NCBI RefSeq assembly: GCF_001718795.1
Contig: NZ_CP013435.1
Coordinates: 3,267,738-3,331,737 of the forward strand
DNA length: 64,000 nucleotides
Source: Burkholderia latens
GTDB taxonomy: Bacteria; Pseudomonadota; Gammaproteobacteria; Burkholderiales; Burkholderiaceae
Direction: 5' to 3'
Below, piece after piece: positions 25,910-36,114 of this stretch. The position numbers were made by a program, and so were the translations under genes. Every line of letters starts with the position of its first letter. Position 1 is the stretch's first letter. The notes below the pieces were generated by a model. It worked only from the letters and a program-made list of their open reading frames with translations. It did not search any database and was not told the DNA's origin.

Positions 25910-25985
25910 TGGTGGCCTGGGACGGAATCGAACCATCGACACGCGGATTTTCAATCCGCTGCTCTACCAACTGAGCTACCGGGCC
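25910..25985 (-). tRNA. tRNA-Phe (GAA)
   Basis: The 76-nt gene including encoded CCA has D-arm GCTC...GAGC, anticodon stem GCGGA/TCCGC with loop TTGAAAA (anticodon GAA) and T-loop TTCGATT. The acceptor stem GGCCCGG/CCAGGCC has one C:A mismatch at the fifth pair. The 3' end faces the accessory region, as expected for an island integration site. Confidence 0.93.
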
Positions 25986-25998
25986 AACGAAGAAGGAA

Positions 25999-26027
25999 AG
26001 TATATCGAGCCCTCAGTCCTTGTGCAA
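25999..26027 (-). promoter_or_regulatory. promoter of tRNA-Phe
   Basis: On the minus strand TTGCAC (26022-26027), a 17-bp spacer and TATACT (25999-26004) precede the tRNA by about 13 bp. Confidence 0.7.
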
Positions 26028-26046
26028 GTGTTTTCGCGAAATATTT

Positions 26047-26748
26047 TTAAGCGGCGCCTTCCGACGGCTTCTTGCCGAGCTCGACGCCCAGTTGCTTGAG
26101 CTTGCGATACAGGTGCGTGCGTTCCAGGCCAGTCTTTTCCGCGACGCGGGTCATGCTGCCGTTCTCGCGCGCGAGGTGATATTCGAAGTACGCGCGCTCG
26201 AACGCGTCGCGTGCTTCGCGCAACGGGATGTCGAACGGAATCGCGGCCGTCTGGCCTGCAAGGCCGAGCGCCGCGGCCATGTCGTCGCCGAGCGTCGGCA
26301 ACGCCGCCGCGGACGCAACCGCCACCGGTCCGGACACCTGGCCGCCGCCGGCCTTCGCCGCCGCGTTGACCGACACCGGCGCCGCGCCGCGCGCGAGGCC
26401 GTGCTCGACCGACTTCAACAGCTTCTGCAGCGCGATCGGCTTCTCGAGGAAATCGAGGGCGCCGATCTTCGTCGCTTCGACCGCCGTGTCGATCGTTGCG
26501 TGCCCGGACATCATGATCACGGGCATCGTCAACAGCCCCTGCGCCGCCCATTCCTTGAGCAGCGTGACGCCGTCGGTATCGGGCATCCAGATATCGAGCA
26601 GCACGAGATCGGGCGCCTGATTCAGCCGGTATTCCCGCGCGGCCTGCGCGTTCTCCGCCGCCTCCACGACATGTCCTTCATCGCTGAGGATCTCCGAGAG
26701 CAATTCCCGGATGCCCATTTCATCATCTACCACCAGGATGGTTGCCAT
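26047..26748 (-). CDS. NtrX/RegA-like response regulator with Fis-type HTH
   Basis: The 233-aa protein has a receiver domain (about 1-120; acidic pair DDE at 8-10, phospho-acceptor Asp in VLLDIW near 52, Lys in EKP near 104). An Ala/Gly-rich linker follows, then a C-terminal Fis-like helix-turn-helix (about 195-225, MTRVAEKTGLERTHLYRKLKQLG). The AAA+ sigma54-interaction domain of classical NtrX is absent. It starts immediately after the stop of the sensor kinase gene (TAAATG), so the two form a two-component pair. Confidence 0.85.
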   Translation of the reverse strand: MATILVVDDEMGIRELLSEILSDEGHVVEAAENAQAAREYRLNQAPDLVLLDIWMPDTDGVTLLKEWAAQGLLTMPVIMMSGHATIDTAVEATKIGALDFLEKPIALQKLLKSVEHGLARGAAPVSVNAAAKAGGGQVSGPVAVASAAALPTLGDDMAAALGLAGQTAAIPFDIPLREARDAFERAYFEYHLARENGSMTRVAEKTGLERTHLYRKLKQLGVELGKKPSEGAA

Positions 26749-29163
26749 TTACGCTGCCTTTGTCTGCACACTTGCTTTTGTCTTGGCGGGCGCCGCCCCG
26801 CCCTGCGCGCCATGATCGGCGCCTGGCGTATCGCTCGCCATCTGCAGGAACAGGATCGACACCTGCGCACCCTCGACGGTCTCGCCGTGCATGCGATTGC
26901 GCAGATCGATCCGCGCGCCGTGCTCGTCGACGATTTTCTTGACCGTGGCCAACCCGAGCCCCGTGCCCTTCGCCTTCGTCGTCACATAAGGCTCGAACGC
27001 ACGGGTCAGGATGCGTGCCGGAAAACCGGGCCCGTTGTCGGACACGGTAAGACGTACCGCGACGCGCGTTTTACCCTCGGCGTCGGGATCGCCATATTCT
27101 ACTGTCTTGGTTTCGATCAACACACGCGGATGCGCGACGTCCGCGACCGAGTCCTGCGCGTTCTGCAGCAGGTTGTGTATCACCTGGCGCAGCTGCGTCG
27201 CATCCCCGCGAATCACCGGCAGCGACGGCGCGAGCTCGGCGACGATCGCGCTCTTGCCTTCGCCGACACCATACAGCCCGAGCACCTCGCTCGCCAGTTC
27301 GTTCAGCTGCAGGTTCGCGAGCACCGCCGGCGGCGTGCGCGCGTATTCGCGGAAGTCGTCGACCATCCGCTTCATCGCGGCCACCTGGTTCACGATCATC
27401 GTCGCGCCGCGCTTGAGCACATCGGCATCGTGCGGCTCGAGCTTGTCCGACAGCTTCATCTGCAGCCGCTCGGCCGACAGCTGGATCGGCGTCAGCGGAT
27501 TCTTGATCTCGTGCGCGAGCCGCCGCGCGACCTCGCCCCACGCAACCGAACGCTGCGCGGAAATCACGTCGGAGATGTCGTCGAACACGACCACGTAGCC
27601 GGACGTTTGCGGATCGTCGGCCTCGCCTTCCACCGTCGATACGAGGCGCGTGCCGCGCACGAGCAGCGTCAGCGGATCGCTTTCGCCTGGCACTTCGATC
27701 GCGAACTGCTGCTGCCAGTGGCCGCGATCGCCGCTGCCGCCGTCGGACGCCGCTTCGCGATCGGCGAACGCCTTGCGCACCATCGCGCCGAACTCGGCGA
27801 CGACGCCGATCCGGTCGAGCGCCGTGCCGATCATCGAACCGAACGGCTGCCGGAAGATGCGTTCGGCGCCGCGGTTGGCCGTGGTCAGCCGGAACTGGCG
27901 GTCGAGTACGAACACGCCGGCAGTCAGATTCGCGAGGATGCTCTCGAGATACGTCTTCGAGTGTTCGAGCGCGATCCGGTTCTTCTCGACCGCGAGCCGC
28001 GCCTCGGACAGCTGGCGCGTCATCGCGTTGAACGACTGCGTGAGGAAGCCGAGCTCGTCGCGCGACTTGATCTCGCGCTTCGGCGTGTAGTCGCCTTCCG
28101 TGATCTCCTTCGTGCCCTGCGCGAGCAGAAACAGCGGCCGTGCAAGCTGCTGGCCGAGCGCGAGCGCGAGCATCATCGCGATGAACGTCGCGAGGAACAG
28201 CGCGAGCGTCAGCGTGCCGATGTACATCTTGCGCAGGCCCGTGCGGCCGAGCGATTTTTCCTGATACTCGCGATACGCGCGCTGCACGGCATCCGCGTTG
28301 TGCGCGAGCGTCGGCGGCACCGGCTGCGTGAGCTGCAGGAACCGCTCGGCCGGCTGCAGCAGCGATGTCGTCGCGTCCGGAATCGGCCGCACGACGCGCA
28401 GCCGCAGCGCGCCCTTCGCGCCGTGCGCGCGCGGATCGCCGTCGACTTCGCCCTCGATCGCCGCGTATGCGCCGTGTTCGCGCGCCTGACTCAGCATCAG
28501 CGGCGTCGGCAGGTCGTCCGGAATCAGCGCGGCGAAATTGCCCGACGCCTGCGCAACGATGTGCAGATCCGGCGCGGCGCCCGAGCCGCCGCGGCTCGGC
28601 TCGACGATCGTCGCGTCCTGCACGCCGAACTGGTCGCGCAGGCGCAGCAGCGTGAGCGTCGTACCGTTCGTGTTCGCATCGACGCTCGCGAGCTGGTCGG
28701 ACATCAGCCGCGCCTTCGTCTGCAGGTCGGACAGCGACGCGTCGAGCATCCCGCGGCCGAGATTCAGGCCGGCCGTCAGCGCGGTCTCGACGTTCACGTC
28801 GAACCACGACTCGATACTGCGCGACACGAACTGGTACGACACGATATAGATGATCCCGCCCGGCACCACGCCGACGAGCGCGAAGAACACCGCGAGCTTC
28901 GCGAGCAGCCGCGTGCCGAACTTGCCCTTCCTCAGCCGCACGACGATCATCCCGATCAGCCCGAGCACCACCAGCAGGAACACGAGCGCGACGATGATGT
29001 TCATCGCGTACAGCCACGAGTAGTAGCGGTCGAAAAACTCGGTGTTCGCGCTCGCGGCCGCGAGCAGCACGAGCAGCAGCAGCGCCGTGATCGCGACGGT
29101 CGACACGATCACGCGTATGAGCAGGCTCTTCCCGCTGGCCGCGCGGCGCACTTTATTTAGCAC
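26749..29163 (-). CDS. NtrY-like membrane sensor histidine kinase
   Basis: The 804-aa kinase begins with GTG at 29163. It has several N-terminal membrane helices (about 15-35, 50-75, 90-110), a periplasmic sensing part, another helix near 325-345, HAMP, PAS (about 420-540), HisKA with the phospho-acceptor in HEIKNPLTPIQ and an HATPase domain (DNGPGF, GTGLGL). It matches the NtrY architecture. It overlaps the DUF4390 gene by about 11 bp and is followed directly by its response regulator. Confidence 0.9.
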   Translation of the reverse strand: MLNKVRRAASGKSLLIRVIVSTVAITALLLLVLLAAASANTEFFDRYYSWLYAMNIIVALVFLLVVLGLIGMIVVRLRKGKFGTRLLAKLAVFFALVGVVPGGIIYIVSYQFVSRSIESWFDVNVETALTAGLNLGRGMLDASLSDLQTKARLMSDQLASVDANTNGTTLTLLRLRDQFGVQDATIVEPSRGGSGAAPDLHIVAQASGNFAALIPDDLPTPLMLSQAREHGAYAAIEGEVDGDPRAHGAKGALRLRVVRPIPDATTSLLQPAERFLQLTQPVPPTLAHNADAVQRAYREYQEKSLGRTGLRKMYIGTLTLALFLATFIAMMLALALGQQLARPLFLLAQGTKEITEGDYTPKREIKSRDELGFLTQSFNAMTRQLSEARLAVEKNRIALEHSKTYLESILANLTAGVFVLDRQFRLTTANRGAERIFRQPFGSMIGTALDRIGVVAEFGAMVRKAFADREAASDGGSGDRGHWQQQFAIEVPGESDPLTLLVRGTRLVSTVEGEADDPQTSGYVVVFDDISDVISAQRSVAWGEVARRLAHEIKNPLTPIQLSAERLQMKLSDKLEPHDADVLKRGATMIVNQVAAMKRMVDDFREYARTPPAVLANLQLNELASEVLGLYGVGEGKSAIVAELAPSLPVIRGDATQLRQVIHNLLQNAQDSVADVAHPRVLIETKTVEYGDPDAEGKTRVAVRLTVSDNGPGFPARILTRAFEPYVTTKAKGTGLGLATVKKIVDEHGARIDLRNRMHGETVEGAQVSILFLQMASDTPGADHGAQGGAAPAKTKASVQTKAA

Positions 29164-29743
29164 GTTCGGTCACCGTGAAGTTGAAGCGTTTCCAGTCGGA
29201 CCCGAGCGTCCAGTCGCGGTTGTTGACCGCGTCGACCTGGAACGGCTTCGGCATCAGCGCCGTATCGAGCTGCATCCGCACCGAAGCCGTGTAGGTTTCG
29301 CCGGCACGCACCTGGTTGCGGTCGATCACGTGCCACGACGTGATGTGCCGCACGACCGCGAGCGCATCCTTCAACGACGGGAAGCCGAGCTGCAGCCCGC
29401 CCGTCGACACGCGGTACTCGCGCGTGAGCGGCTGGAACGACAGGCGGATCGTCTGTGACACCGACACCGGCTGCTCGTCGAACCAGTACCAGCGCGCGCG
29501 GCTCAGTTCGAAGTCCGTCGTGAAGTAAAGCGGGATGCCCTTGTTGACGGCATCCTCGAGGCTCGGGTTCAGTTCGAACTCGAATCGGGCATCGAGGCTC
29601 CAGCCGCTTCCGTCAGCCTGCAGCGACGCGCGCTGCACGGCGATCGATTCGGCGCGCGCGGGCCGAACGACGGCCACGCACAGCGCCAACGCGACCAGCA
29701 AGACGGCCGCGAACCGAAGTGGAAAAAGGTGTTTGATCGTCAC
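29153..29743 (-). CDS. DUF4390 secreted protein
   Basis: The 196-aa protein has an N-terminal signal or anchor (about residues 8-28) and a beta-rich body with ARWYWFDEQP and YRVSTGGLQLGFPSLKDAL typical of DUF4390. The family is usually found, as here, between rsmB and the NtrY-like kinase in beta-proteobacteria. It may be a periplasmic partner of the kinase (inference). It overlaps rsmB by 4 bp. Confidence 0.85.
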   Translation of the reverse strand: MTIKHLFPLRFAAVLLVALALCVAVVRPARAESIAVQRASLQADGSGWSLDARFEFELNPSLEDAVNKGIPLYFTTDFELSRARWYWFDEQPVSVSQTIRLSFQPLTREYRVSTGGLQLGFPSLKDALAVVRHITSWHVIDRNQVRAGETYTASVRMQLDTALMPKPFQVDAVNNRDWTLGSDWKRFNFTVTERAK

Positions 29744-31128
29744 CGTTTCTGAAACCGCGCGTAGAAGAATCCGTCGTGATCGGTGTTCTGGTCGAGTGCG
29801 CCGGCCCCCCCGCCGTGCGCGCCGCCCGGCAGCAGTTGGCCGGGCGCGTCCAATCGTACCGCATCTTCACAGGCCGCTTCAAACCAGCGGGCCTGCAATT
29901 CGCCCTCCTCGGGGAAGATCGAACATGTCACATAGAGCAGCTCGCCGCCCGGTTTCAAGAGCGGCCACAGCGCGGTCAGGATGCGGCGCTGTTCCGCGAC
30001 GAGCGCCGCGATGTCGGCTTCGCGGCGCAGCCAGCGAATGTCGGGATGGCGGCGTACGATGCCCGACGCCGAGCACGGCACGTCGGCCAGGATCCGGTCG
30101 AACGGACGGCCGTCGTGCCACGCGTGCGGCGCGCCCGCGTCGCCGACTCGGACGTCGGCGGTGAGCGACAGGCGCGAGAGATTCTCGCCGATACGCGCCG
30201 CGCGCGATGCGTCGCTTTCGAGCGCAACGACTTCCGCATCGGCGAGTTCCAGGATGTGACCGGTCTTGCCGCCGGGCGCCGCGCACGCATCGAGCACGCG
30301 CATGCCGTCGCGCGCACCGAGCCATTCGGCCGCGCATTGCGCGCCGGCGTCCTGCACCGACACGATGCCGTCGGCGAAGCCCGGAATGCGTTCGACCGGC
30401 ATCGCCGATGCGAGCCGCACCGCGTGGCGGCCGATCGCCGTCGCGTCGATCCCGCTCGCGCGCAGCGTGTCGAGATACGCGTCGACACTCGCGCGGCGTG
30501 CGTTCACGCGCAGGGTCAGCGGGCCCTGGCGCTCGCCTGCAGCGAGAATCGCGTGCCATGCATCGGGCCATGCGCGCTTCACCGCATCGATCCACCACGG
30601 GCGGTAGTTCCAGCGCGCGACCGGATCGTCCTGCATCGCGGCGACGAGCGTGTCGCGCTCGCGCTGAAAACGCCGCAGCACCGCGTTGACGAGCCCCTTC
30701 GCGAACGCGTGCGCGCGCCGCGCGCCGATCACGGTCACGGCCTGGTCGACGATCGTGAATGCGGGATACGCGGCCGCGTCCTCCGGATCGAGCAGCAGCG
30801 CGAGCGCACCGGCGAGTACCGCATGCACGTGTGCAGGCGGCGCCTTGCTGACGAGTCGGCCGATCAGCCAGTCCGCACTGCCGAGCCGACGCATCGTCCG
30901 GTACGCGACGTCCTGCGTCGCGCCGCGCGCCAGCGCCTGCGCGCCGGCCGGCATCTGCGCGAACACCGCCGCCAACGCCGCCGGCAGCGCGGTGCCGCGC
31001 CGAACCGCGTCGACTGCCTGCGCGGCCGAGTCGAGCGCGAAGCCCAGCGAATCGGGCGCGAGGTGCAGCGCGGACAGACGCGCGGGGCGACCGGAGGAAG
31101 ACTGAGCGGAGGAGCGGGTTCGTGTCAT
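29740..31128 (-). CDS. rsmB: 16S rRNA m5C967 methyltransferase RsmB
   Basis: The 462-aa enzyme has an N-terminal NusB-like RNA-binding domain and a C-terminal SAM-dependent methyltransferase domain. It shows DACAAPGGKTGHILEL (SAM binding), ADVPCSASGIVRRHPD and the TCSIFPEE motif. It methylates C967 of 16S rRNA. The start at 31128 (MTRTRSS) follows GGAGG; the frame extends further upstream without similarity. It is first in the rsmB-DUF4390-ntrYX operon. Confidence 0.92.
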   Translation of the reverse strand: MTRTRSSAQSSSGRPARLSALHLAPDSLGFALDSAAQAVDAVRRGTALPAALAAVFAQMPAGAQALARGATQDVAYRTMRRLGSADWLIGRLVSKAPPAHVHAVLAGALALLLDPEDAAAYPAFTIVDQAVTVIGARRAHAFAKGLVNAVLRRFQRERDTLVAAMQDDPVARWNYRPWWIDAVKRAWPDAWHAILAAGERQGPLTLRVNARRASVDAYLDTLRASGIDATAIGRHAVRLASAMPVERIPGFADGIVSVQDAGAQCAAEWLGARDGMRVLDACAAPGGKTGHILELADAEVVALESDASRAARIGENLSRLSLTADVRVGDAGAPHAWHDGRPFDRILADVPCSASGIVRRHPDIRWLRREADIAALVAEQRRILTALWPLLKPGGELLYVTCSIFPEEGELQARWFEAACEDAVRLDAPGQLLPGGAHGGGAGALDQNTDHDGFFYARFQKR

Positions 31129-31255
31129 CGGAACAAAATCGGCAATCGGGCGCCGCGAGCGGCGGGAATCGCGCTGCCGCGTGGCCGTCGCGATTCCAAA
31201 CCGCGCATTGTAGCGTGAGGCCAATACGGCCCCTTTACGAGACGCGCAAATGAAA

Positions 31256-31283
31256 CACCCCGCAGCGCGAGGCATGCGGGGTG
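31256..31283 (-). terminator. rho-independent terminator after htpX
   Basis: CACCCCGCA and TGCGGGGTG form a 9-bp stem; on the minus strand it is followed by TTTCATTT. It lies 32 bp beyond the htpX stop. Confidence 0.75.
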
Positions 31284-31314
31284 ACGTGCGGCTGCGTGCG
31301 CAACGGGGCGCGGC

Positions 31315-32172
31315 TCAGTCGAACCGGCCGGTGCGTGCCATTTCCATCAGTCGCGCGATGCGCTCCTCGGTGGCAGGGTGCGTGGAGAACAGGTTCTGCA
31401 GCCCACCGCCGTGCAGCGGGTTCATGATCATCATCTGCGCGGTGGCCGGATGCGCTTCGGCCGCCTGGAACGGAATGCCGGCCGCATAGCGATGGATCTT
31501 GTCGAGCGCGGTGGCGAGCGACTGCGGATCGCCGGAGATCTGCGCGCCGCCGCGGTCGGCCTCGAACTCGCGCGCCCGCGAGATCGCCATCTGGATCAGC
31601 GCGCCGGCAATCGGCGCAAGCAGCGCGACGGCAATGCCGGCGATCGGATTGGCCGGCCGGCCGTTTTCGTCGCGGCCGCCAAAGAACATCGCGAAGTTCG
31701 CCAGCGCCGAGATCGCGCCCGCCATCGTCGCTGTGATCGTCGAGATCAGAATGTCGCGATGCTTCACGTGCGCGAGTTCGTGCGCCATCACGCCGCGCAT
31801 CTCGCGTTCGGACAGCACGCGCAGGATGCCCGTCGTCGCAGCGACCGCGGCGTGCTCGGGGTTGCGGCCGGTCGCGAACGCGTTCGGCGCATCCTCGTTG
31901 ATCAGGTAGACGCGCGGCATCGGCAGGTTCGCGCGCGTGGCGAGCTCGCGCACCATCCGATAGAACTGCGGCGCCGTGTTCTCGTCGACTTCCTGCGCGT
32001 TGTACATGCGCAGCACCATCTTGTCGGAGAACCAGTACGAGAAGAAATTCATGCCGAGGGCGAACAGCAGCGCGATCGTCATGCCGCGCGAGCCGCCGAT
32101 CATGCCGCCGATCACGATGAACAGGGCCGTGATCGCGGCCATCAGCATCGCCGTTTTGACCCAATTGAACAT
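31315..32172 (-). CDS. htpX: membrane zinc metalloprotease HtpX
   Basis: The 285-aa M48 protease has membrane segments at about 5-25 and 30-50 and two more at about 145-195, with the catalytic HELAH in the middle (about 129-133). It degrades misfolded membrane proteins under stress. The ATG at 32172 has GGAG five bases upstream; a GTG two codons earlier is a weaker choice. Confidence 0.93.
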   Translation of the reverse strand: MFNWVKTAMLMAAITALFIVIGGMIGGSRGMTIALLFALGMNFFSYWFSDKMVLRMYNAQEVDENTAPQFYRMVRELATRANLPMPRVYLINEDAPNAFATGRNPEHAAVAATTGILRVLSEREMRGVMAHELAHVKHRDILISTITATMAGAISALANFAMFFGGRDENGRPANPIAGIAVALLAPIAGALIQMAISRAREFEADRGGAQISGDPQSLATALDKIHRYAAGIPFQAAEAHPATAQMMIMNPLHGGGLQNLFSTHPATEERIARLMEMARTGRFD

Positions 32173-32271
32173 ACCCACTCCTTATCCGTCAGGTGACCCG
32201 CCGCACATCATGGGTGCGGCGGAAAATTGTAAGCGATTTGTTAGATAAGGTCTTGCCGGAAAAATTCAATT

Positions 32272-32913
32272 TCAGCGCTGCGTCGCCGCGAGCCGCAGCC
32301 CCAGGCCCACGAATGCGCTGCCGACCGTGCGGTCGAGCCACTTCTTGACGCCCGGCTTGCCGGAAAAACGTTGCGTGACGGTGCCCGCGACCCACGCGAC
32401 GATACAGGACCAGATGGTGCTCATGACGACGAATACCGAACCGAGCGCCAGAAACGCCAACGCCTTGTGCGGGCTGTCGGCCGACACGAATTGCGGGAAG
32501 AACGACACGAAGAACAGCACGACCTTCGGGTTCAGCACGTTGGTCCAGAAACCCTGCATGAACAACTGGCGCAGCGGCTTCGCGACTGCGGGCTGCCCTG
32601 CCGGCGCTCCCGCCGGCGCGCCTGCCTGCTTCGAGAAGATCATCCGCACGCCGAGGTAGATCAGGTATGCGGCACCGACCAGCTTGATCACCGTGAACGC
32701 GGCAGCCGATGCGGCGAGCAGCGCGGTCAGCCCGAACGCGCATGCGAGCGCGTGCACGCAGCAGCCGGCCGAGATGCCAAGCCCGGACATCAGGCCCGCG
32801 CTGCGACCCTGCGCGACGCTGCGGCCGACGATGTATGCGGTGTCGGGACCAGGCGTGACGTTCAACAGGAAAACCGCGAGCACGAAAAAGCCGAAATGGG
32901 TGATGCCGAGCAT
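32272..32913 (-). CDS. LysE/RhtB-family amino-acid exporter
   Basis: The 213-aa protein has about six membrane helices and the N-terminal NVTPGPDTAYIVGRSVAQGR signature of the LysE/RhtB family of amino-acid and homoserine-lactone exporters. The substrate cannot be told from sequence. It is monocistronic, upstream of htpX on the same strand with about a 100-bp gap. Confidence 0.88.
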   Translation of the reverse strand: MLGITHFGFFVLAVFLLNVTPGPDTAYIVGRSVAQGRSAGLMSGLGISAGCCVHALACAFGLTALLAASAAAFTVIKLVGAAYLIYLGVRMIFSKQAGAPAGAPAGQPAVAKPLRQLFMQGFWTNVLNPKVVLFFVSFFPQFVSADSPHKALAFLALGSVFVVMSTIWSCIVAWVAGTVTQRFSGKPGVKKWLDRTVGSAFVGLGLRLAATQR

Positions 32914-33023
32914 GGGAACCTCAAAACCGGAAAGCGCAGTGAAATTCTACGCGCGCCTGTCGCAGCGCGCGACTCGGCCATCCGGCCGATTGCACGCGGA
33001 TGGGATGTCGTGTCGAATGTCGC

Positions 33024-34007
33024 TCAGCCCGCGTCGGGCAACGCGAAGCATTGGCCCGCGGCGAGCGGTGAGCCGGCCAGGAATTCGCGCGCCGGAAGCC
33101 GCTTGCCGCCCGGCTTCTGCAACTGCGTGACGCGCAGCGCACCGCTGCCGCACGCGACGACCACACCGTCCGGCGCGGCTTCCACGATCGTGCCGGGCGC
33201 CGCGTCGCCACGCGCCGCCACAGGCTCGGCCGCCCACAGCTTGATCGCCGCGCCGTCGAGCGTCGCGACGCCGCCCGGGAACGGGTCGAACGCACGCACC
33301 TGGCGCGCGAGCACGTCGGCCGGCTTGCGCCAGTCGAGCGCCGCTTCGTGCTTGCCGATCTTTTCCGCATAGGTCACGCCGTCAGCCGGCTGCGGGGTGG
33401 CGGCCAGCGCGCCATCGCGCTCGAGCCGCACGAGCGCGTCGACGATCAGCCGCGCACCGGCGGCGGCGAGCCGATCGTGCAGCGTCGCCGTCGTGTCGTC
33501 CGGCCCGATCGCAACGCGCGCTTCGTCGATCATCGCGCCGGTGTCGAGGCCGACGTCCATCTGCATGAGCGTGACGCCCGTTTCGGCGTCACCGGCCTCG
33601 ATCGCGCGGTGAATCGGCGCGGCGCCGCGCCAGCGCGGCAGCAGCGATGCGTGGATATTGATGCAGCCGGCGCGCGGAGTGTCGAGCACTTCCTGCGGGA
33701 GCAGCAAGCCGTACGCGGCTACCACCATCACGTCGTGCGGGGTCGTGCGCAGCAGCTCGATCGCGTCCGCCGCCTCTTGCGGGTACTTGCCCGCGCGCCG
33801 CAGCGACGGCGGTTGCGCGACGGGCATTCCGTGCTCGACGGCATAGCGCTTCACCGCGCTCGCCTGCAGCTTCATTCCGCGCCCGGCCGGGCGGTCGGGC
33901 TGGGTGAGTACGAGCGGCACCGGAAAGCCGGCCTCGTGGATCGCGGCGAGTGCGGCCGCGGCGAATTCCGGCGTGCCGGCAAAAATCACGCGCAACGTAT
34001 GGGTCAT
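33024..34007 (-). CDS. fmt: methionyl-tRNA formyltransferase
   Basis: The 327-aa enzyme transfers a formyl group to Met-tRNAi. It shows [12 protein letters not shown] at the N-terminus, the [21 protein letters not shown] catalytic loop and a C-terminal OB-like domain. The start at 34007 (MTHTLRV) begins the family homology. It lies 32 bp downstream of def, the usual def-fmt operon. Confidence 0.95.
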   Translation of the reverse strand: MTHTLRVIFAGTPEFAAAALAAIHEAGFPVPLVLTQPDRPAGRGMKLQASAVKRYAVEHGMPVAQPPSLRRAGKYPQEAADAIELLRTTPHDVMVVAAYGLLLPQEVLDTPRAGCINIHASLLPRWRGAAPIHRAIEAGDAETGVTLMQMDVGLDTGAMIDEARVAIGPDDTTATLHDRLAAAGARLIVDALVRLERDGALAATPQPADGVTYAEKIGKHEAALDWRKPADVLARQVRAFDPFPGGVATLDGAAIKLWAAEPVAARGDAAPGTIVEAAPDGVVVACGSGALRVTQLQKPGGKRLPAREFLAGSPLAAGQCFALPDAG

Positions 34008-34039
34008 GACAGCGTTCGGGAGGACTGGGCGAGCACGCG

Positions 34040-34543
34040 TCACATCGCGCGTTCGAGTTTCTTCATCTTCGTCTTGATGCGCGTCTGCTTCAGCGGCGAC
34101 AGGTATTCGACGAACACGCGCCCCATCAGGTGATCCATCTCGTGCTGCACGCACACCGCGAGCAAACCTTCGCAGTCGAGCTCGAAGGTTTCGCCGTGCT
34201 CGTTGAGTGCGCGCACGCGCACGTGATCCGGGCGCTCGACTTCGTCGTAGATCCCCGGCACCGACAGGCAGCCCTCCTCGTAGACCTGCTTCGCGTCGCT
34301 CGACCAGATGATCTCCGGGTTGATGAACGCGCGCAGCTCGTTCTTCTCTTCGGACACGTCGATCACGATCACGCGCTCGTGCACGTCGACCTGCGTTGCC
34401 GCGAGGCCGATGCCCGGCGCCGCGTACATGGTTTCGGCCATATCGGCGACGAGCTTGCGGATCCGGTCGTCGACCTTGTCGACGGGCTTGGCGACCTTGT
34501 GCAGCCGCTTGTCGGGGTAATGAAGAATGTTCAGCAAAGCCAT
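34040..34543 (-). CDS. def: peptide deformylase
   Basis: The 167-aa metalloenzyme removes N-formyl groups from nascent proteins. All three motifs are present: [16 protein letters not shown] and the HEMDH metal site. Start at 34543 (MALLNI). It is first in the def-fmt operon and diverges from dprA. Confidence 0.95.
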   Translation of the reverse strand: MALLNILHYPDKRLHKVAKPVDKVDDRIRKLVADMAETMYAAPGIGLAATQVDVHERVIVIDVSEEKNELRAFINPEIIWSSDAKQVYEEGCLSVPGIYDEVERPDHVRVRALNEHGETFELDCEGLLAVCVQHEMDHLMGRVFVEYLSPLKQTRIKTKMKKLERAM

Positions 34544-34773
34544 GGTGTTCGGTAATCGGTGGAGCGGCGTGCCGCATCGGCCATCCGGCCGGCTGGCGCC
34601 ACTGCCGGGATGCAATGAAGATGAGGCGGACGCGCGGCATATCAATGCCGCAGGTCATGCCTCATGCAATTGGCCGAACGCCCGTGCGCGCGGCCCTGTC
34701 GAGTATTTCGGATGATGAAAATTTTATCATGGCGCCACGCGCTGCGCTGGCGGTCGCATTGGAGGGCAGCCTC

Positions 34774-36078
34774 ATGTCGCCGCAAGCGCTGACGCCCGCC
34801 GCGCTGCGCGCGTGGCTACAGCTCGCGCATGCAACGGGCCTCTCGCCCGCGGTGTTGCGGGCACTGCTCGATGCTTTCGGCTCGCCGGCGGCGCTGCTGC
34901 GCGCGCCGGATGACGCAATCGCGGCGGTGACCAGCGTGGCGGCCGCACGGGCGGTGCGCGCCAGCGAGCGCGACGACCTCGACGAGAGCACCGACGCCGC
35001 GCTCGCGTGGCTCGAACTGCCGGGCAATGCGATCGTCACGCTCGGCGATCCCGCATACCCGCCGCGGCTGCGCGATCTGCACGATCCGCCGCCGCTGCTA
35101 TATGTAAAAGGCAGGGTCGAGCTGCTGCATGCGCGCGGCATGGCGGTGGTCGGCAGCCGGCATGCGACGCCGCAGGGGCTCGCCGACGCGACGCACTTCG
35201 CGCGTGCACTGTCCGACGCCGGGTTGGCGATCGTCTCCGGCCTCGCGCTTGGCATCGACGCCGCCGCGCACCGTGGCGGGCTCGACGGCCGCGCCGGCAC
35301 GATCGCGGTCATCGCAACCGGCACCGATCTCGTCTATCCGGCAAGGCACCGGTCGCTGGCGCATGAGATCGCCGCCCGCGGCGCGATTGTGTCGGAATGG
35401 CCGCTCGGCACGCCGGCGCGCGCATCGCATTTTCCGCAGCGCAACCGGCTGATCGCCGCGCTGGCGCTCGGTGCGCTGGTCGTCGAAGCTGCGCCTCGCT
35501 CCGGCTCGCTGATCACCGCACGGCTCGCGAACGAGCTCGGCCGCGACGTATTCGCGATGCCCGGTTCGATCCACGCGCCGCTCGCGCAGGGTTGCCACGC
35601 GCTGATTCGCGACGGCGCGAAGCTCACCGTGACACCGTTCGACGTGCTGGAGGAATACGGGCTGCGCGACCCGGCGGAGGTTCCGACCGGCGCTGCGGCG
35701 ACGCCGCGTTCGCGCCCCGATAGCGACGATGCTGCGGGCTGCGCCTGCCGACAGTCGGGGGAGTCCGGCGCGACCGCGAGTGACGCGGCACCGTCCGGCG
35801 CAGCCACGGAGGCCGCGGTGCCCGGCGCAACCGGCGCGATCGCTGCCGCTCCGGCCGATGATCCGGCCGAGCAAGCCGTGCTCGCTGCGTTGGGATACGG
35901 CCCGGTCACATACGAATGGCTGGCCGAGCACAGCGGCCTGTCCGACGAGCCGCTGCACCGTGCGCTGCTTGCGCTCGAACTGGCCGGCCGCGTCGCGAGC
36001 GTGCCCGGCGGCCGTTTCGCGCGGCTTGACGCGGCCCCCACCCCGGCCCCGGCCGGCGTGCTACATTCCCCCGCATAG
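34774..36078 (+). CDS. dprA: DNA-processing protein DprA
   Basis: The protein loads RecA on incoming single-stranded DNA during natural transformation. It has the Rossmann-like DprA core (GSRHATPQGL, SGLALGIDAAAHRGGLD, FPQRNRLIAALA, EAAPRSGSLITA). A long Ala/Gly/Ser-rich linker (about 315-365) follows, then a C-terminal winged-helix. GGAGG precedes the ATG at 34774; an in-frame ATG at 34729 would add 15 residues. It diverges from def. Confidence 0.92.
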   Translation: MSPQALTPAALRAWLQLAHATGLSPAVLRALLDAFGSPAALLRAPDDAIAAVTSVAAARAVRASERDDLDESTDAALAWLELPGNAIVTLGDPAYPPRLRDLHDPPPLLYVKGRVELLHARGMAVVGSRHATPQGLADATHFARALSDAGLAIVSGLALGIDAAAHRGGLDGRAGTIAVIATGTDLVYPARHRSLAHEIAARGAIVSEWPLGTPARASHFPQRNRLIAALALGALVVEAAPRSGSLITARLANELGRDVFAMPGSIHAPLAQGCHALIRDGAKLTVTPFDVLEEYGLRDPAEVPTGAAATPRSRPDSDDAAGCACRQSGESGATASDAAPSGAATEAAVPGATGAIAAAPADDPAEQAVLAALGYGPVTYEWLAEHSGLSDEPLHRALLALELAGRVASVPGGRFARLDAAPTPAPAGVLHSPA

Positions 36079-36114
36079 GAGCGGCTGTGCCGCCGAAGAT
36101 ATCCAAGGAATTCC

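Noticed and set aside
26020..29160. 1046-aa plus-strand open frame antisense to the sensor kinase
   Set aside because: It is a GC-rich shadow of the NtrY-like gene, composed mainly of Arg/His/Glu/Leu with no family pattern; the minus-strand kinase is unmistakable.
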